In this document: positions 18,384 through 27,153 of the stretch, piece after piece
Position numbering within the stretch: the first letter of the stretch is position 1
Layout: each line of letters begins with the position of its first letter
Origin: Pandoraea apista
GTDB taxonomy: Bacteria > Pseudomonadota > Gammaproteobacteria > Burkholderiales > Burkholderiaceae
Length of the DNA: 64,000 nucleotides
Assembly (NCBI RefSeq): GCF_001465595.2
Contig: NZ_CP013481.2
Coordinates: 1,240,001 to 1,304,000 of the forward strand
Reading direction: 5' to 3'
Program-made: the position numbers and the translations under genes
Notes under the pieces: generated by a model
What the model was told of the DNA's origin: nothing
The model's input: the letters and a program-made list of their open reading frames with translations, nothing else
Database searches by the model: none

Positions 18384-19757
18384 ATGAATCTATCTTTCGA
18401 CGACGCCCGTCCCACCGGTGGTGCGGATCGCGTGCTAAGTGTTTCGGATTTGAACAAAGCCGTTGCCGGTGTGTTGGAGCGGAGCTTTCCGCTGGCGTGG
18501 GTCAGCGGCGAAATCTCGAACTTCACGCGCGCGGCAAGTGGCCATTGGTATTTCTCGATCAAGGATGCACAAGCGCAAATGCGCTGCGTGATGTTTCGCG
18601 GCCGTGCGCAGCACGCCGATTTCTCGCCTAAAGAGGGAGATCGCGTCGAAGTTCGTGCGTTGCTCTCCATGTATGTACCTCGCGGGGAGGTTCAGCTCAA
18701 TGTCGAGGCGATCCGCCGCGCAGGGCAGGGCAATCTGTACGAAGCGTTCCTGAAACTCAAGGAAAAGCTCGCCGCCGCAGGGTTGTTCGACCCTCAGCGC
18801 AAGCGTGCCTTGCCGAGATACGCCCGCCGTGTGGGCGTTGTCACGTCGTTGCAGGCAGCGGCGCTGCGCGACGTGCTGACCACGCTCGCCCGGCGTGCGC
18901 CACACGTCTCGGTGGTCGTCTATCCGGCGCCCGTGCAAGGGGCCGACGCCGCTACCCGGCTGGCGGCGGCGCTCGATGCGGCCAACGCCCGTCGCGAGGT
19001 CGACGCCATTCTGCTATGCCGGGGCGGTGGTTCCATCGAAGACCTGTGGGCGTTCAACGAGGAAGTCCTCGCCCATGCCATTGCGCGCAGCGAGCTACCC
19101 GTTGTCTCCGGCGTGGGGCATGAAACCGATTTCACGATTGCCGATTTTGTGGCCGACGTGCGCGCGCCCACGCCGACCGCGGCCGCCGAACTGATCAGCG
19201 CGGCCCGCGACGAGTGTCTGCGCGAGGTCGACCGCGAGCGTCAGCGGCTGAGCCGCGCGATGTGGCGCATGCTGGAGCAGCGAGGCCAGCAGCTCGACAG
19301 CCTGTCGCGCGGCCTGGTGTCGCCTCGTGAGCGTTTGGCGCGTCAGCGCGGCGAGCTGGCACACCTGAGCGACCGCATGCGTCATGCGCTGGAACGACCG
19401 CTGGCCCAGCGCCGCGGACGATTCGAAATGTTGCGCCTTCGTCTGGCACGCGCCGTGCCCGATGTCGCGTCGCAGCACGAACGCGTGTCGCTACTCTCGC
19501 AGCGCATGCAAAACATCATGTCGCGCCGCGCGGAGCGCGCCGGCGAGCGACTCGCCGATGCCACGGCCCAACTCGAGTTGCTCAATCCGCGTCGCACGTT
19601 ACAGCGCGGCTATGCCGCAGTGCTCGACGGGAAAGGCCAGCCGGTTCGCGACCCGAGAAAATTGCAGCGAGGCCAGCAAGTGACGATGCATTTGGCCGAA
19701 GGCGCCGCGGACATCGGCATTGGTGATGTTCAGGTTAGGCTTGACGATACTTTTTAG
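18384..19757 (+). CDS. xseA: Exodeoxyribonuclease VII large subunit
   Basis: 457 residues from ATG 18384. XseA is the catalytic subunit of exonuclease VII, which degrades single-stranded DNA with the small subunit XseB (not in this window). The N-terminal OB domain (about residues 15-110) shows LSVSDLNKAV and FPLAWVSGEISNF. The catalytic core contains GVVTSLQAAALRDVL, LCRGGGSIEDLWAFN (about residue 215) and SGVGHETDFTIADFVAD (about residue 250). The rest is a long coiled coil rich in Arg and Gln (about residues 270-400). An earlier in-frame ATG would add a poorly conserved tail. Confidence 0.96.
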   Translation: MNLSFDDARPTGGADRVLSVSDLNKAVAGVLERSFPLAWVSGEISNFTRAASGHWYFSIKDAQAQMRCVMFRGRAQHADFSPKEGDRVEVRALLSMYVPRGEVQLNVEAIRRAGQGNLYEAFLKLKEKLAAAGLFDPQRKRALPRYARRVGVVTSLQAAALRDVLTTLARRAPHVSVVVYPAPVQGADAATRLAAALDAANARREVDAILLCRGGGSIEDLWAFNEEVLAHAIARSELPVVSGVGHETDFTIADFVADVRAPTPTAAAELISAARDECLREVDRERQRLSRAMWRMLEQRGQQLDSLSRGLVSPRERLARQRGELAHLSDRMRHALERPLAQRRGRFEMLRLRLARAVPDVASQHERVSLLSQRMQNIMSRRAERAGERLADATAQLELLNPRRTLQRGYAAVLDGKGQPVRDPRKLQRGQQVTMHLAEGAADIGIGDVQVRLDDTF

Positions 19758-19874
19758 CGGGGTCCGGGTCTGCAATCCTGACAAATCGCAGGCATCGTGC
19801 GTCGATTAGCCGGGATTAGCAAACAATCGTCACATGAATATCGGATAGTGCGGTAAATCAAGTAACCGTGCGGT

Positions 19875-19903
19875 TTGCGGGGTTTTCGCATCTGCCCTAG
19901 AAT
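19875..19903 (+). promoter_or_regulatory. Likely sigma-70 promoter for sodB
   Basis: TTGCGG (19875-19880), 17-base spacer, TAGAAT (19898-19903), giving a leader of roughly 50 bases before the sodB ATG. Confidence 0.5.
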
Positions 19904-19960
19904 CGATGGCTCCGGATAATGCAAAATCGGGTTCCCCTCAGAGCACAAAGGACAATTGCC

Positions 19961-20539
19961 ATGGAACACAAGCTCCCTGAACTGCCGTACGCCATCGATG
20001 CACTGGCGCCGACCATCTCCAAAGAAACGATGGAGTATCACTACGGCAAGCATCACCAAGCCTATGTGACCAACTTGAACAACCTGATCAAGGGCACCGA
20101 ATTCGAAAACGCCAGCCTCGAAGACATCATCAAGAAGTCGTCGGGCGGCGTGTTCAACAATGCAGCACAGGTTTGGAACCACACGTTCTTCTGGAACACC
20201 CTGTCGCCGAAGGGCGGTGGTGCTCCGTCGGGCGATCTGGCCAAGGCCATCGACGCCAAGTTCGGTTCGTTCGACGCTTTCAAGGAAACGTTCTCGAAGT
20301 CGGCCGTGGGCAACTTCGGTTCGGGCTGGACGTGGCTCGTGAAGAAGGCCGACGGTTCGGTCGACATCGTGAACACCAGCAACGCTGCCACGCCGCTCAC
20401 GGGCGCCGACAAGCCGCTGATCACCATCGACGTGTGGGAACACGCCTACTACATCGACTACCGCAATGCTCGTCCGAAGTTTGTCGAGGCATTCTGGAAT
20501 CTGGTTAACTGGGAATTCGCTGCGAAGAACTTCGCGTAA
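19961..20539 (+). CDS. sodB: Superoxide dismutase [Fe]
   Basis: 192 residues starting [17 protein letters not shown], which aligns with the E. coli iron enzyme. It dismutes superoxide in the cytoplasm. Metal ligands are seen in [12 protein letters not shown] (about residue 27), [11 protein letters not shown] (about residue 74) and [13 protein letters not shown] (about residues 157-161). The FeSOD-type motif [17 protein letters not shown] favours iron over manganese. Codon use is strongly biased to abundant codons, as for a highly expressed gene. The ATG at 19961 was chosen over an upstream one at 19919. A perfect 40-base terminator palindrome follows. Confidence 0.96.
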   Translation: MEHKLPELPYAIDALAPTISKETMEYHYGKHHQAYVTNLNNLIKGTEFENASLEDIIKKSSGGVFNNAAQVWNHTFFWNTLSPKGGGAPSGDLAKAIDAKFGSFDAFKETFSKSAVGNFGSGWTWLVKKADGSVDIVNTSNAATPLTGADKPLITIDVWEHAYYIDYRNARPKFVEAFWNLVNWEFAAKNFA

Positions 20540-20598
20540 TCGAGCCTCCCGGAATTTGCTGGCCGATCATATCGACTTCGGCGGCGTTTGCCGAAGAG

Positions 20599-20676
20599 AA
20601 CGTCAGGTGCCTAACCCGAGCGTCTGACGTTGCCGCAAAACAAGAAACCCACCGCATGCGGTGGGTTTCTTGTTTT
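20599..20676 (+). terminator. sodB terminator, 40-base perfect palindrome
   Basis: From 20637 to 20676 the sequence is its own reverse complement (arms AAAACAAGAAACCCACCGCA), ending in TTGTTTT. A second, smaller inverted repeat, AACGTCAG at 20599-20606 with CTGACGTT at 20624-20631, precedes it. Confidence 0.9.
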
Positions 20677-20780
20677 CAGCAGTTACAGGACTGTCGCCTT
20701 CTGCGTGTCCGTTGATTAACGTCAACATTTTCGTGCGTTCCCGTCGTTAGAGTGAACGCTTCTCATTGAACGGACAACGT

Positions 20781-21566
20781 ATGCCTGACCCTGCGCCATC
20801 GCGCGATATCCGCGCCGCGACCCTTTCTTTCGCCCCGGGCGCCTTGCGCCATGCCGGTACCCCCGAAGTTTGTCGCGATACCGCCCACACTTCTGAGGCG
20901 CCCGGCAGCACCGACTCCGTCGACGGCCGTGCCGGTTTCTCTCACCGCTACGGGCTCGCCGACGCCCGACTGATGCGCAGTCTGCCACCGGCCACGTGGA
21001 CACTCTTTCGCCTGGCCGAGCACAAGCGCGGCGGTACGGCCACACACATGTGGCGTGTCGGCACGCTGGCCTGGCGTTTCGCGCAGGCGCTCGGCATGCC
21101 CGCCGTCGAGGCGCAGGCGCTCGGGTGGGCGGCGGCCTTGCACGACACCGGTAAGTTGTGTATTTCGAACGCGATACTGGAGAAGCCGGGCAGGCTGACA
21201 CCCGATGAGATGGGTGTCATGCGCATGCATCCGCAGGTGGGGGCCGATATGTTGAATGCCATCGGCGGTGCAGCATGCGAGTTGGCGGCAATCGTCGCCT
21301 GCACGCACCATGAACGTTATGACGGCGGCGGCTATCCTTACGGGCTTTCAGGCAATCGCATTCCATTGGCGGGACGGATCGTCGCTCTGGTCGACGTATT
21401 CGATGCGCTGGCAAGCCACCGTCCGTATCGTGCGGCGCTCAGTCCGGCGCAGATCGTGGGGGCGATGCTCGCCGAGCGCGGACGACACTTCGATCCGTGG
21501 TTGCTGGATCGCTTTCTCGAACGTTCGCTGGGGCCTGCGTTGGAGATATCGAGCGGCGCGCGCTGA
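20781..21566 (+). CDS. HD-GYP domain phosphodiesterase
   Basis: 261 residues from ATG 20781. Residues from about 80 onward form an HD-GYP domain, which hydrolyses cyclic-di-GMP. Visible metal and signature residues are ALHDTGKL (HD pair at about residue 120), the HPQVGADML histidine, THHERYDGGGYPYGL (about residues 174-188) and RIVALVDVFDAL. The N-terminal 75 residues are of low complexity, with no receiver or sensor domain recognised and no signal peptide. A TTG 15 bases upstream could also start it. Residues needed for activity appear present; regulation and target are unknown. Stands alone after sodB. Confidence 0.88.
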   Translation: MPDPAPSRDIRAATLSFAPGALRHAGTPEVCRDTAHTSEAPGSTDSVDGRAGFSHRYGLADARLMRSLPPATWTLFRLAEHKRGGTATHMWRVGTLAWRFAQALGMPAVEAQALGWAAALHDTGKLCISNAILEKPGRLTPDEMGVMRMHPQVGADMLNAIGGAACELAAIVACTHHERYDGGGYPYGLSGNRIPLAGRIVALVDVFDALASHRPYRAALSPAQIVGAMLAERGRHFDPWLLDRFLERSLGPALEISSGAR

Positions 21567-21613
21567 GCGAACGCCGTCGCAGGCCGCAAAGCCGGAGGGC
21601 TGACGGCGGAGGG

Positions 21614-22093
21614 TCAGCGCGGCAAGCCTGAAATCTTGGCGCCCGGGCCGATGTTCTTGCTCTTGAACCAACCCTGATTCATTTCCAGGGCATACCGCAC
21701 TGCCGCGCGCGGGCAGTGGTTGTCTTCGGTTTGCGGCGCCATCTCTTCGATGTTTACAATCGTACCGTCGTCGGCGAGAAACGCGATGGACAACGGAAGA
21801 TTGGTGTTTTTCATCCAAAAGCAGTGACCGGCTTTATCTTCGAACACGAAGAGCATGCCAGCGTTGGCGGGCATCGTTGTGCGATACATCAAGCCTTGCT
21901 CGCGGTCGGCTTCATTGGCAGCGACTTCGGCCTTGATGAGGTACATGCCGGCGGAGAGCTGGACGGTCGGAAACTGCCCGGGCTGCTTGATTTGTGCAGT
22001 AGCGCTCGCTGGCACGAGTGCCACGACGGCTGCGGCGGCAGCAAACGTGGCGCTGGCGGCGAGCGCGGTCAGTTGACGTGAAATCCGGATCAC
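21614..22093 (-). CDS. DUF192 family exported protein
   Basis: 159 residues with a Sec signal peptide ending in ASATA near residue 33. The mature part is a DUF192 domain: EVAANEADREQGLMYRT, LFVFEDKAGHCFWMKNT (here about residues 82-98), LPLSIAFLADDGTIVNIEEM and RYALEMNQGWF. The fold is known structurally in several bacteria and archaea, but no function is established. Ends convergently near the HD-GYP gene; a terminator of the upstream small gene lies just before its start. Confidence 0.9.
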   Translation of the reverse strand: MIRISRQLTALAASATFAAAAAVVALVPASATAQIKQPGQFPTVQLSAGMYLIKAEVAANEADREQGLMYRTTMPANAGMLFVFEDKAGHCFWMKNTNLPLSIAFLADDGTIVNIEEMAPQTEDNHCPRAAVRYALEMNQGWFKSKNIGPGAKISGLPR

Positions 22094-22157
22094 AAACGGC
22101 TCCTGAGAAGATCGGGGGAACGTCAGATAAGTGGCGGATCATTGTAGCCGCCGGACG

Positions 22158-22187
22158 AAAAAAAAGCAGGTTGCATAAGCAACCTGC
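22158..22187 (-). terminator. Terminator after the first small secreted gene
   Basis: GCAGGTTGC (22166-22174), loop ATAA, GCAACCTGC (22179-22187). On minus it is followed by a run of eight T. Confidence 0.93.
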
Positions 22188-22228
22188 CTATTACCGTACG
22201 TTGCGCGGCGAGCCGCGCAGCGCGGTAC

Positions 22229-22435
22229 TTACTTGCTGGCAGCGGCCGGCGCTTCAGCAGCCGAAGCCTTCTTAGCCGACTTCTTGGCCGACTTCTTGTG
22301 CGACGACTTCTTCTTGGCAGCCGGCTTGCTAGCAGCGGCCGGAGCGGCAGCAGCGTCCGTGGCCGGAGCAGCAGCTTGAGCGAACACGCCAGTTGCGAAA
22401 AGGCCAGCGACCAGGGCAGCGATCAGTTTTTTCAT
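22229..22435 (-). CDS. Small Ala/Lys-rich exported protein, copy A
   Basis: 68 residues. A clear signal peptide (MKKLIAALVAGLFATGVFA) is followed by about 48 residues made almost only of Ala, Lys, Pro and Ser, with tandem KKSAKK-type blocks. The mature peptide is extremely basic and probably unstructured. It resembles acid-shock (Asr-like) or histone H1-like Ala/Lys-rich proteins in composition only; function is unknown. GAGGAATC precedes the ATG and a strong terminator follows, so it is a real monocistronic unit. It is paralogous to the gene 127 bases upstream. Confidence 0.75.
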   Translation of the reverse strand: MKKLIAALVAGLFATGVFAQAAAPATDAAAAPAAASKPAAKKKSSHKKSAKKSAKKASAAEAPAAASK

Positions 22436-22562
22436 GAGATTCCTCGTTGAAGCTCGATGTTGGGGTGGTGTACTCGTTGACCCGCGAAGTGAGTCATCTC
22501 CTTTAACGTCCGTTCAGGACATCGGTTGACAACCCATCCGCGGTTTTTTTGCAAAGCAAGTA

Positions 22563-22790
22563 TTACGGCTTGTTACCGACGGGCGGCTGGCTCATCGCCT
22601 TCTTGCCCGACTTCTTGTGATGATGATGCTTCTTGTGGCTGGCCTTCTTCGCCGGGGCAGCATGGTCAGCAGGCGCTGCTGCTGCAGGCGCCGCCGGGGC
22701 GACAGGCGCCGTAGCCGGCGCCGATTGTTGGGCCATCGCGGCGCCGGACACAATCAGGCCGGCGGTCAGTGCGAGCAGCAGTTTGTTCAT
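22563..22790 (-). CDS. Small Ala/Lys/His-rich exported protein, copy B
   Basis: 75 residues. The signal peptide (MNKLLLALTAGLIVSGAAMA) is followed by an Ala/Pro-rich stretch and then a basic, histidine-rich block, KKASHKKHHHHKKSGKK (about residues 48-64). It shares layout with copy A: signal peptide, an APAT segment straight after cleavage, Ala/Pro linker, Lys-rich tail. The histidine cluster could bind metal or respond to acidity; this is inference. GAGGAAAC precedes the ATG. Function unknown. Confidence 0.72.
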   Translation of the reverse strand: MNKLLLALTAGLIVSGAAMAQQSAPATAPVAPAAPAAAAPADHAAPAKKASHKKHHHHKKSGKKAMSQPPVGNKP

Positions 22791-22842
22791 GACTTGGTTT
22801 CCTCGATTCAGTTAGTGGTGCGTATGTTGCGCACCTGTTCCC

Positions 22843-23433
22843 TCAACGAGGTGGACGACCGCGCGGTTGACCCGAAAGTGTAAGTAATTGTTGCGGTAAC
22901 TCGCACCACTGGCCCGGCGAGAGGTTCAATGAAAAGACGTCGACCGGGCCGATGGCGACACGTACCAGCCGCAGTGTGGGCTTGCCCACGGCGGCGGTCA
23001 TGCGTCTGACCTGGCGATTCTTGCCTTCCACGAGGGTGATCTCGAGCCAATGTGTCGGGATGCTCGCCCGAAAGCGAATTGGCGGATGGCGCGGCCAGAG
23101 GTGCGCCGGCTCGGGGATCTCCCGCGCTTCGCACGGCAGCGTGACGAAATCGCCCAGATCGAGGCCGCTCCGCAGCCGTGCTACGGCCGTTTCATCGTAT
23201 GGACCTTCCACCTGCGCCCAATAGGTCTTCGGCAGTTTCCTTTCGGGCTCCGCAATGCGCGCTTGCAGGCGGCCATCGTCGGTCAGCAGCAGGAGCCCTT
23301 CGCTGTCCGCGTCGAGGCGTCCCGCCGGATAGACGTCCGGAAGGTGCACGCACTCGGCAAGCGTGGGGCGCGTCGGATGTGGCGAAAACTGGCAAATCGT
23401 ACCGAAGGGTTTGTTGAGGGCGAGAAGTGTCAT
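22843..23433 (-). CDS. rluE: 23S rRNA pseudouridine synthase, RluE-like
   Basis: 196 residues from ATG 23433. RsuA/RluB/E/F-type pseudouridine synthase without the S4 domain, which points to RluE (modifies U2457 of 23S rRNA in E. coli). The catalytic motif [18 protein letters not shown] (Asp at about residue 41) is intact; [13 protein letters not shown] at the N-terminus and [12 protein letters not shown] (about residue 145) are typical. The frame is open to 23553, but that addition is not conserved; no good ribosome site supports either start. Substrate uridine is inferred from family. Confidence 0.88.
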   Translation of the reverse strand: MTLLALNKPFGTICQFSPHPTRPTLAECVHLPDVYPAGRLDADSEGLLLLTDDGRLQARIAEPERKLPKTYWAQVEGPYDETAVARLRSGLDLGDFVTLPCEAREIPEPAHLWPRHPPIRFRASIPTHWLEITLVEGKNRQVRRMTAAVGKPTLRLVRVAIGPVDVFSLNLSPGQWCELPQQLLTLSGQPRGRPPR

Positions 23434-23578
23434 ACCGGGGGAAGAAAATCGGAAATTGCCGAGGCAGCGGTGCGCGATATTGCGTGGCGCCGCCGAATAC
23501 GTGAACGCATGACGCGGTGACCCACTCTGCTGTCCTCTGTTCAGCCTCGTCATGTTAATGCATAATCGAAAGCATTGG

Positions 23579-23598
23579 TCTTATGTCTTATATAAGAC
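23579..23598. promoter_or_regulatory. GTCTTATATAAGAC palindrome upstream of icd
   Basis: A perfect 14-base palindrome at 23585-23598, preceded directly by another half-site TCTTATG at 23579-23585. It lies about 120 bases before the icd start and about 40 before a TACAAT -10 candidate (23635-23640). The inner 12-mer equals that at 7727-7738. Confidence 0.6.
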
Positions 23599-23717
23599 TA
23601 AATTCGGGTCACGCGCACTCTCTGGCGCTGTGACTACAATAGGGCGGAAATGCGTCGAGCGGTCATCCCTCATCCGGCTCGATGCGCGCAGTCCGATCCA
23701 TCCATTGGAGCCCCACC

Positions 23718-24971
23718 ATGTCGTATCAGCACATCAAGGTCCCGGCAGGCGAGAAGATCACCGTCAACAAGGATTTCTCACTGAACGTGCCGGACAATCC
23801 GATCATCCCGTACATCGAAGGCGACGGCACGGGCGTGGATATTACGCCGGTGATGCTCAAGGTCGTCGATGCTGCCGTGGAAAAGGCATACGGTGGCAAG
23901 CGCAAGATCCGCTGGATGGAAATCTATGCGGGCGAGAAGTCGACCCGTATTTACGGCCCGGACGTGTGGCTGCCCGACGAGACACTTCAGGTCGTGAAGG
24001 ACTACGTCGTGTCGATCAAGGGTCCGCTGACGACGCCGGTGGGCGGCGGCATTCGCTCGCTCAACGTGGCGTTGCGTCAGCAACTCGACCTGTACGTTTG
24101 TCTGCGTCCGGTGCAGTACTTCAAGGGCGTGCCGTCGCCGGTGCGCCAGCCCGAGAAGATCAACATGGTGATCTTCCGCGAGAACTCCGAAGACATCTAT
24201 GCAGGGATCGAGTGGGAGGCGGAGTCGGCGGGCGCGAAGAAGCTGATCGCGTTCCTGCAAAACGAGATGGGCGTGAGCAAGATCCGTTTCCCGGAGACGT
24301 CGGGCATTGGCGTCAAGCCGGTGTCGCGCGAGGGCACGGAGCGGCTGGTGCGCAAGGCGATTCAGTACGCGATCGACAACAATCGCGATACGGTCACGCT
24401 CGTGCACAAGGGCAACATCATGAAGTTCACGGAAGGGGCGTTCCGCGATTGGGGCTATGCGCTCGCCAGGAACGAATTCGGCGCGACGGAGATCGACGGC
24501 GGTCCGTGGTGCAAGGTGAAGAACCCCAAGACGGGCAAAGACATCATCGTCAAGGACTCGATTGCCGACGCCTTCCTGCAACAGATCCTGCTGCGTCCGG
24601 CCGAGTACGACGTGATCGCCACGCTCAACCTGAACGGTGACTACATCTCCGATGCACTCGCGGCACAAGTGGGCGGTATCGGTATCGCACCGGGCGCGAA
24701 TTTGTCCGATTCGGTAGCAATGTTCGAAGCGACGCACGGTACCGCACCGAAGTATGCGGGCAAGGACTACGTGAATCCGGGGTCGGAAATTCTCTCGGCA
24801 GAGATGATGCTGCGACACATGGGCTGGACGGAAGCGGCGGACCTGATCATCGCGTCGATGGAAAAGTCGATTCTGTCGAAGAAGGTGACTTACGACTTTG
24901 CGCGCCTGATGGAAGGCGCCACGCAGGTGTCCTGTTCCGGCTTCGGTAGCGTGATGATCGAGAACATGTAA
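23718..24971 (+). CDS. icd: NADP-dependent isocitrate dehydrogenase
   Basis: 417 residues, E. coli-type homodimeric Icd. It oxidatively decarboxylates isocitrate to 2-oxoglutarate in the TCA cycle. The substrate loop [17 protein letters not shown] (about residues 103-119) contains the serine phosphorylated by AceK in E. coli and the binding arginines. Other motifs are [15 protein letters not shown] (about residue 155), metal-binding [17 protein letters not shown] (about residue 300) and the cofactor loop [15 protein letters not shown] (about residue 335), where Lys and Tyr fit NADP. I chose the ATG at 23718 for [16 protein letters not shown]. Preceded by a strong palindrome. Confidence 0.97.
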   Translation: MSYQHIKVPAGEKITVNKDFSLNVPDNPIIPYIEGDGTGVDITPVMLKVVDAAVEKAYGGKRKIRWMEIYAGEKSTRIYGPDVWLPDETLQVVKDYVVSIKGPLTTPVGGGIRSLNVALRQQLDLYVCLRPVQYFKGVPSPVRQPEKINMVIFRENSEDIYAGIEWEAESAGAKKLIAFLQNEMGVSKIRFPETSGIGVKPVSREGTERLVRKAIQYAIDNNRDTVTLVHKGNIMKFTEGAFRDWGYALARNEFGATEIDGGPWCKVKNPKTGKDIIVKDSIADAFLQQILLRPAEYDVIATLNLNGDYISDALAAQVGGIGIAPGANLSDSVAMFEATHGTAPKYAGKDYVNPGSEILSAEMMLRHMGWTEAADLIIASMEKSILSKKVTYDFARLMEGATQVSCSGFGSVMIENM

Positions 24972-25014
24972 ATCACTACGGCTTTCGCGCCGGATGTCTC
25001 TAGTCGTCATCCTG

Positions 25015-25045
25015 CCCCGGGGTAGCGAAGCTCCCCGGGGCTTTC
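25015..25045 (+). terminator. Hairpin after icd
   Basis: GCCCCGGGG and CCCCGGGGC, nine-base perfect stem around a ten-base loop, followed by only TTT. Probably a terminator, though with a weak T-run. Confidence 0.6.
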
Positions 25046-25063
25046 CATTGCCGGGGGTCTCCG

Positions 25064-25492
25064 CTATCGCACCACGATGATCGTGGTTACCCGATGGTCT
25101 CCCGAGCTTGGCACACGGCTGGTGAGTTCGCGCGGGAATCCGACCGTCCAGACGACGATATCGGTGCCCGGTGCCTGCCCCGCCTGATACCAGATGATGA
25201 GGCCGGGAAAACGCATGGTCTCGCAGCGCTGGCCGTCGGGCACCGTGTAATCGATCCATTCCGGCGAGACTTCGCCGAGCGCAGGTGCCGAATCGAGTTG
25301 GAATGTCGGCTGGCCCAGCGAGCGGCAAAGCACGCTGTAGTTAGGCTGCACCCAGATCGCCACCTTCTGGCCCACGGCGACACTGATCTGAAGGGTCGGT
25401 GGAGGGTATGCCGGTTGCGCCTGTGCGGCGCCCGCACTCAGCACGCACGCAATGAACGCCATCGTGCGCCGCGCGATTCCTGTGGTGTCCAT
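25064..25492 (-). CDS. Hypothetical exported protein
   Basis: 142 residues from ATG 25492, chosen because GGGAGG lies seven bases before it. The N-terminus ARRTMAFIACVLSAGAAQA is a signal peptide. I do not recognise the mature domain. It holds two cysteines (SVLCRSLGQ and GQRCETMRF) that could form a disulphide, strand-like blocks (LQISVAVGQKVAIWVQ, TDIVVWTVGF) and a valine-rich end (TTIIVV). This suggests a small periplasmic beta-sandwich. Monocistronic between icd and a divergent VOC gene. Confidence 0.6.
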   Translation of the reverse strand: MDTTGIARRTMAFIACVLSAGAAQAQPAYPPPTLQISVAVGQKVAIWVQPNYSVLCRSLGQPTFQLDSAPALGEVSPEWIDYTVPDGQRCETMRFPGLIIWYQAGQAPGTDIVVWTVGFPRELTSRVPSSGDHRVTTIIVVR

Positions 25493-25676
25493 GACGGACC
25501 TCCCGCCCCCTCTGGCGGCCGACGCAACAGCCTTCTCCAGGCCCGAACAAGCCATCGGCACGACGCTTTCATTACAGTGCATGCGCAGGGACAACGCAAG
25601 GCGCCGGCGCGTGAGTCCGACGTGCTACGCTTGGCCGCGTTTATCTGGCTCACATGTCATACGCGGGAGGAGGCAA

Positions 25677-26036
25677 ATGAAGGTCAATCGCATCGTTGCC
25701 AACATCGCGGCACCGACCGCGCAAGCGTTGCAGGCGGCGCAACGCTTTTACGGGGAGCTGCTCGGGCTGGATCTGCTGATGGATCATGGCTGGATTGCCA
25801 CCTACGGCAATGCGTCGAAGATGAGTGTGCAGGTCAGCGTTGCCACGGAGGGCGGCAACGGCACGCCCGTACCGGATCTTTCGATCGAGGTGGACGACGT
25901 GGACAGCGCACTCGCACGCATGCAAGACGCCGGCGTTGCCATTGAGTACGGGATTGCCGACGAACCGTGGGGCGTGAGGCGCTTCTATGTGCGCGACCCG
26001 TTCGGGCGTTTGCTCAATATCCTCTCGCACCGGTAG
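25677..26036 (+). CDS. VOC superfamily (glyoxalase/bleomycin-resistance-like) protein
   Basis: 119 residues, one vicinal-oxygen-chelate domain made of two beta-alpha-beta-beta-beta units. Typical segments are AQRFYGELLGLDLLMDHGWI near the start, LSIEVDDVDSALARMQDAGV in the middle and WGVRRFYVRDPFGRLLNILSH at the end. The PFGRLLNI ending is common in VOC proteins; the metal ligands are not complete, so it may be a binding protein rather than glyoxalase I. GGGAGGAGG gives a strong ribosome site before the ATG at 25677. Substrate unknown. Confidence 0.85.
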   Translation: MKVNRIVANIAAPTAQALQAAQRFYGELLGLDLLMDHGWIATYGNASKMSVQVSVATEGGNGTPVPDLSIEVDDVDSALARMQDAGVAIEYGIADEPWGVRRFYVRDPFGRLLNILSHR

Positions 26037-26124
26037 ACGCTGTGCACCGGTCGCCAATCTGCGATGGTGTGCGCTGCTCCGTCGCGCCGTCAAAGTGCAA
26101 TCACGGTGCAATCACGGTGCCCTA

Positions 26125-27048
26125 TCAACGTCCGTCGAAACAGGCCGCGAGGCGCTGCTGTTCGAACGCCTGGACAACGTGATCCACGAACACGCGCGTT
26201 CGCAGCGGCAGCAAAGTCTTGTTCGAGTAGTAGATGGACACGCCGCCATATTCCTCGAACCACCCGGGCAGCAAACGTTGAATTCGGCCATCTGCCAGCA
26301 GCGGCGCAGCATGGGGCATGGGTAGCAACGCCACGCCGTAGCCCAGCGCAACGGCGTGTGCCATGGCTTCCGGATCGTCGAAAATCATGCGGGTTCGCGC
26401 TTCGATGTTCACGCGTTCGCCAATGGCGTTGCGCAAGTCCCATGCGCGCAGACGCCCTGATGTGCCGGAGCGCCGGATCACGGCGTCGTAGGAGGCCAGC
26501 TCAGAAGGATGCTTCGGCACTTTGCGCCCGGCCATATAGCCGGGCGATGCGCAAATCACGGCATAGGTCGGCGCAAGCCGCCGTGCGATCAGGCCGGGCG
26601 TGAGTTCTATCCCGCCGCCGATCGCCGCGTCGAAGCCTTCGGCCACCACATCCACGCTTCGGTTGTCGAATCGCCAGTCCGGCACGATGTCCGGATACCT
26701 TGCAAGGAAATCACCGAGTAACGGCACGAGGTACTGACGGCCGAACGCATGCGCCACGCTAACTCTCAGCACTCCGGACGGCTTGCCTTCACCTTCGGCG
26801 GCGCGCGAGAAGGCGTCGGTCAGCGCTGCGAACGGCCCGTCGACGTCGAGCAGGAATCGCTCTCCGCCCGCTGTGAGCGTGAGGCTCCGGGTGCTCCGGT
26901 GGAACAGGCGCAAGCCGAGCTTCGCCTCCAGACGAGCCACATTCTTGCTGACTGCCGCAGGCGTCATCCCCAGTCGCCGCGCAGCTGCCGAAAAACTCCC
27001 AGCACGTGCGCTGAGGACGAAGGACTCGATCAGAGGCAGCGCGTCCAT
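26125..27048 (-). CDS. LysR-family transcriptional regulator
   Basis: 307 residues. The N-terminal winged helix-turn-helix is clear (ESFVLSARAGSFSAAARRLGM then AAVSKNVARLEAKLGLRLF, residues about 8-50), followed by the periplasmic-binding-like effector domain (PSGVLRVSVAHAFGRQYL onward). It belongs to the CrgA/DmlR-like group, which often controls the neighbouring divergent gene and itself. The divergent neighbour is a short-chain dehydrogenase 105 bases away, so that gene is the likely target. Effector unknown. Confidence 0.92.
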   Translation of the reverse strand: MDALPLIESFVLSARAGSFSAAARRLGMTPAAVSKNVARLEAKLGLRLFHRSTRSLTLTAGGERFLLDVDGPFAALTDAFSRAAEGEGKPSGVLRVSVAHAFGRQYLVPLLGDFLARYPDIVPDWRFDNRSVDVVAEGFDAAIGGGIELTPGLIARRLAPTYAVICASPGYMAGRKVPKHPSELASYDAVIRRSGTSGRLRAWDLRNAIGERVNIEARTRMIFDDPEAMAHAVALGYGVALLPMPHAAPLLADGRIQRLLPGWFEEYGGVSIYYSNKTLLPLRTRVFVDHVVQAFEQQRLAACFDGR

Positions 27049-27153
27049 TTCATCTGTTCCATTGAGTTGAAATTGATGATCGATATTATGGTCTAGTTGC
27101 GATGTAATTCGGCGCCGATACTAGTTTCACTTCTTAACCAGTGGAACAACATC

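Noticed and set aside
22533..22572. Terminator between the two small secreted genes
   Set aside because: TTGC-TTT-GCAA forms only a four-base stem and is followed on minus by A rather than T.
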